Positions 6,872 through 8,509 of a stretch of 8,509 nt of DNA are shown one piece after another. The first letter of the stretch is position 1. Every line of letters starts with the position of its first letter. Under the pieces are notes generated by a model. That model was given only the letters and a program-made list of their open reading frames with translations, ran no database searches and was not told the DNA's origin. The translations under genes were made by a program, and so were the position numbers. Origin of the DNA: Planctomycetaceae bacterium (GTDB taxonomy: Bacteria; Planctomycetota; Phycisphaerae; Phycisphaerales; SM1A02); contig JAIYCA010000108.1 of assembly GCA_027488265.1 (NCBI GenBank), positions 1-8,509 on the forward strand, read 5' to 3'.

Positions 6872-8509
6872 TCACTGTTCCGCGTTCGCCGCTTGCAACA
6901 AACGCTCGCGGCGCGGAAGACTGTCGAGGAAGCGGACGTTCCCGATGTGATCAATCGAGAGAAGGCTGCGCCCGTCAGGCGCCCATTGCACCGAGCGAAT
7001 GCGCGCTTCCGCGGGCGGTGTCGTCAGATAGCAATCGCCACTCGAAAGCCTCCAAACACGCACGGTCCCGTCTTCTCCACCTGTGGCGACCCACTCGTCG
7101 TCCGCAGCTTCGGTGATTGAAACAGCGGTCACGACATCCGTGTGACCTTTGAGCATTTGCGCAGGCACCCCGCGCAAAACTTCAGTCCCGCCGCGCGGAT
7201 ACACGAAGATCTCGCCTCCGAGACCAAAGTGAACAACGCGACCGTTTGCGTTGGTGAAGTAGAAACTTCCGCTCTCTGGCTTTGATGCGATGATCTCGCC
7301 GTTTTGAATGGTGAGATTCGTCCGAATATGCTGGCCGTTGGAGGACGTGGCGAAGAGTTGGTCAGGCGCACTCCAAACGAGCGTGTGCACGATTCCCAGC
7401 GGGACTTGGCTGTCCGCGAGAACCAAGCCCGCACGATCGACCACGAATACGCGCTGCTCCAACGCAATCGCCAGTTGCGTTCCATCGCTCTTCCACGCGA
7501 ATGCGACACGATCAAAACTACCCGTTGCTGGAATCTCGACTGGCTTGAGTTCGGTCGCAGCCGACGCGCTCGATGCACTCGCAGGCGTGGGCATCGCAGG
7601 CAAACTCCACACACGAATCGTGTTTCCATCCCACGTCACGGTGGTTTCACCATCAGGAGAAAACGTGACGTTGCGCGACGTCACGATCACTTTCGCAACG
7701 TCGGTCCACGCGCCAGTCGCGAGATCGAGTTCACGCACCATGCCCGAATCGCCAACCGCGCGTATGCGGCGACCGTCGAAGCGCGAAACGCTGTGCACGA
7801 TTGCATCGGGGAATGGCTTGGGCGCAGAACTCCAACGCGGCGTGAAATCCAAGCGGACGATGGTTTGGCCGATGTTCGCCACCACAATCTCATCATCAAG
7901 CGGCCCAAGCGCCCATACGGGATCAGGATTGAGCAAACGTTGCATTCCGGCGGGAATGAGCTCGCGCACGGAACCTGTGGATTCATCGCGGTCGACTCGG
8001 TAGCGGTGAATACGTCCACCTCGATCACCCACAAAGAGAAAGGCACCGCTTGGTGAGAACGCGACCACTTTGACTTCGTGCCGAATGAAGGTCCGCGCGA
8101 AACGCTCGCCGGTCTTCGCGTCAAGTACCTCCACCGCTCCTTGATACAGACCGCGCGCAACATGCTCGCCATCGGGAGAGCATGACAATGCGATGCCGCG
8201 CCCGACGGGAGGTTGGAACGCCGTGTCGCGTTCGAGCGAACCGTCATCGCGCACATCGAAGGCATAAATGCTCGCATCCGCAGCCGCTGCATACAAGCGC
8301 CGTCCCACCAAACTCAGCGTCCCAAGTCCACCACCCGCGCCAAGGGTCGCGTCAGGCTTCGCCGGCGTTGAAGCGAAGGGAAATCGATAAATCGCTTGGC
8401 TTCCTGGGAAGAAATAGAACCCCTGCGCGTCGACTGGGTTTGGAGAAATCGCGCGTACCTGTCCAATCGACTGCTCGAAAATCGGCACGCAACGACCATC
8501 CTCGGTCAC
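6872..8509 (-). CDS. WD40-repeat beta-propeller protein, N-terminus cut by window edge
   Basis: The minus-strand frame is open from the right edge to TGA at 6872-6874, giving 545 residues counted from base 8509. The GTG at the edge is probably internal and the gene continues outside the window. About twelve blade-like units recur every 35-50 residues, enough for two propellers. The clearest WD40 unit is residues 452-487, with LKGHTDVV and a TGGEDGTVRVW strand. Other blade signatures are CSPDGEHVARG (110-120), FSPSGAFLFVGDRGGRIH (151-168), FSPDGETTVTWDGNTIRVW (283-301) and WAPDGRSLLSIDHIG (509-523). A low-complexity linker rich in Ser and Ala (about 308-318) sits between blades. No enzymatic domain or membrane helix is visible here. 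Such propellers act as scaffolds. In Planctomycetota they are often fused behind Ser/Thr kinase domains or stand alone, and the missing N-terminus would decide. It is convergent with the CstB-like gene and shares no obvious pathway with it. Confidence 0.85.
   Translation of the reverse strand: MTEDGRCVPIFEQSIGQVRAISPNPVDAQGFYFFPGSQAIYRFPFASTPAKPDATLGAGGGLGTLSLVGRRLYAAAADASIYAFDVRDDGSLERDTAFQPPVGRGIALSCSPDGEHVARGLYQGAVEVLDAKTGERFARTFIRHEVKVVAFSPSGAFLFVGDRGGRIHRYRVDRDESTGSVRELIPAGMQRLLNPDPVWALGPLDDEIVVANIGQTIVRLDFTPRWSSAPKPFPDAIVHSVSRFDGRRIRAVGDSGMVRELDLATGAWTDVAKVIVTSRNVTFSPDGETTVTWDGNTIRVWSLPAMPTPASASSASAATELKPVEIPATGSFDRVAFAWKSDGTQLAIALEQRVFVVDRAGLVLADSQVPLGIVHTLVWSAPDQLFATSSNGQHIRTNLTIQNGEIIASKPESGSFYFTNANGRVVHFGLGGEIFVYPRGGTEVLRGVPAQMLKGHTDVVTAVSITEAADDEWVATGGEDGTVRVWRLSSGDCYLTTPPAEARIRSVQWAPDGRSLLSIDHIGNVRFLDSLPRRERLLQAANAEQ

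Noticed and set aside
7304..8056. Plus-strand open frame (about 250 codons) opposite the WD40 gene
   Set aside because: The opposite strand shows repeated WD40 blade signatures, while this frame gives an arginine-rich product with no motif.
1..8509. Mobile element, CRISPR, tRNA or defence island
   Set aside because: No transposase, integrase, terminal inverted repeats, spacer-repeat pattern, cloverleaf or defence-type domain was seen. The five genes belong to chromosomal families and fill almost all of the sequence.

Overview
The window looks like ordinary chromosomal DNA from a member of the Planctomycetota. The main reason is the adjacent pair of a DUF1549/DUF1553 (PSCyt2-PSD1) protein and a DUF1501 protein, a combination strongly expanded in that phylum. 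Supporting signs are the GC-rich codon use, the lack of clear Shine-Dalgarno sequences at the start codons, and a large degenerate WD40 protein. The exact taxon cannot be fixed from the sequence alone. Five protein genes fill almost the whole window. I found no RNA gene, CRISPR array, transposase, integrase or phage gene.

Layout. (1) Bases 1-2283 (+): a membrane-anchored DUF1549/DUF1553 protein with one CxxCH haem-binding motif, cut by the left edge. (2) Bases 2392-3798 (+): a DUF1501 protein with a twin-arginine signal. These two are probably co-transcribed and act outside the cytoplasm. Their 108-base gap starts with three perfect copies of a 13-bp repeat that places TAA in all three frames, and it also holds a 12-bp perfect palindrome. 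(3) Bases 3911-5305 (-): a ten-helix ThrE-family threonine/serine exporter, convergent with gene 2. (4) Bases 5330-6754 (+): a metallo-beta-lactamase/pseudo-rhodanese/rhodanese protein of the CstB persulfide dioxygenase type, divergent from gene 3 with only 24 bases between the two ATGs. (5) Bases 6872-8509 (-): a beta-propeller protein with about twelve WD40-like blades, cut by the right edge and convergent with gene 4. A hairpin lies between genes 4 and 5.

How the genes may work together. Genes 1 and 2 form one functional unit of still undefined biochemistry, often suspected of a role in using complex organic substrates. Genes 3 and 4 share one very small control region, so an amino-acid exporter may be co-regulated with a persulfide/sulfide detoxification enzyme; this is inference from layout.

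The most unusual piece of sequence is a 15-bp tandem array at 5247-5321. In the exporter frame it reads as pentapeptide-like repeats with F-x-G at fixed positions. I see no convincing undescribed multi-gene system here; the interesting signals are at the gene boundaries.
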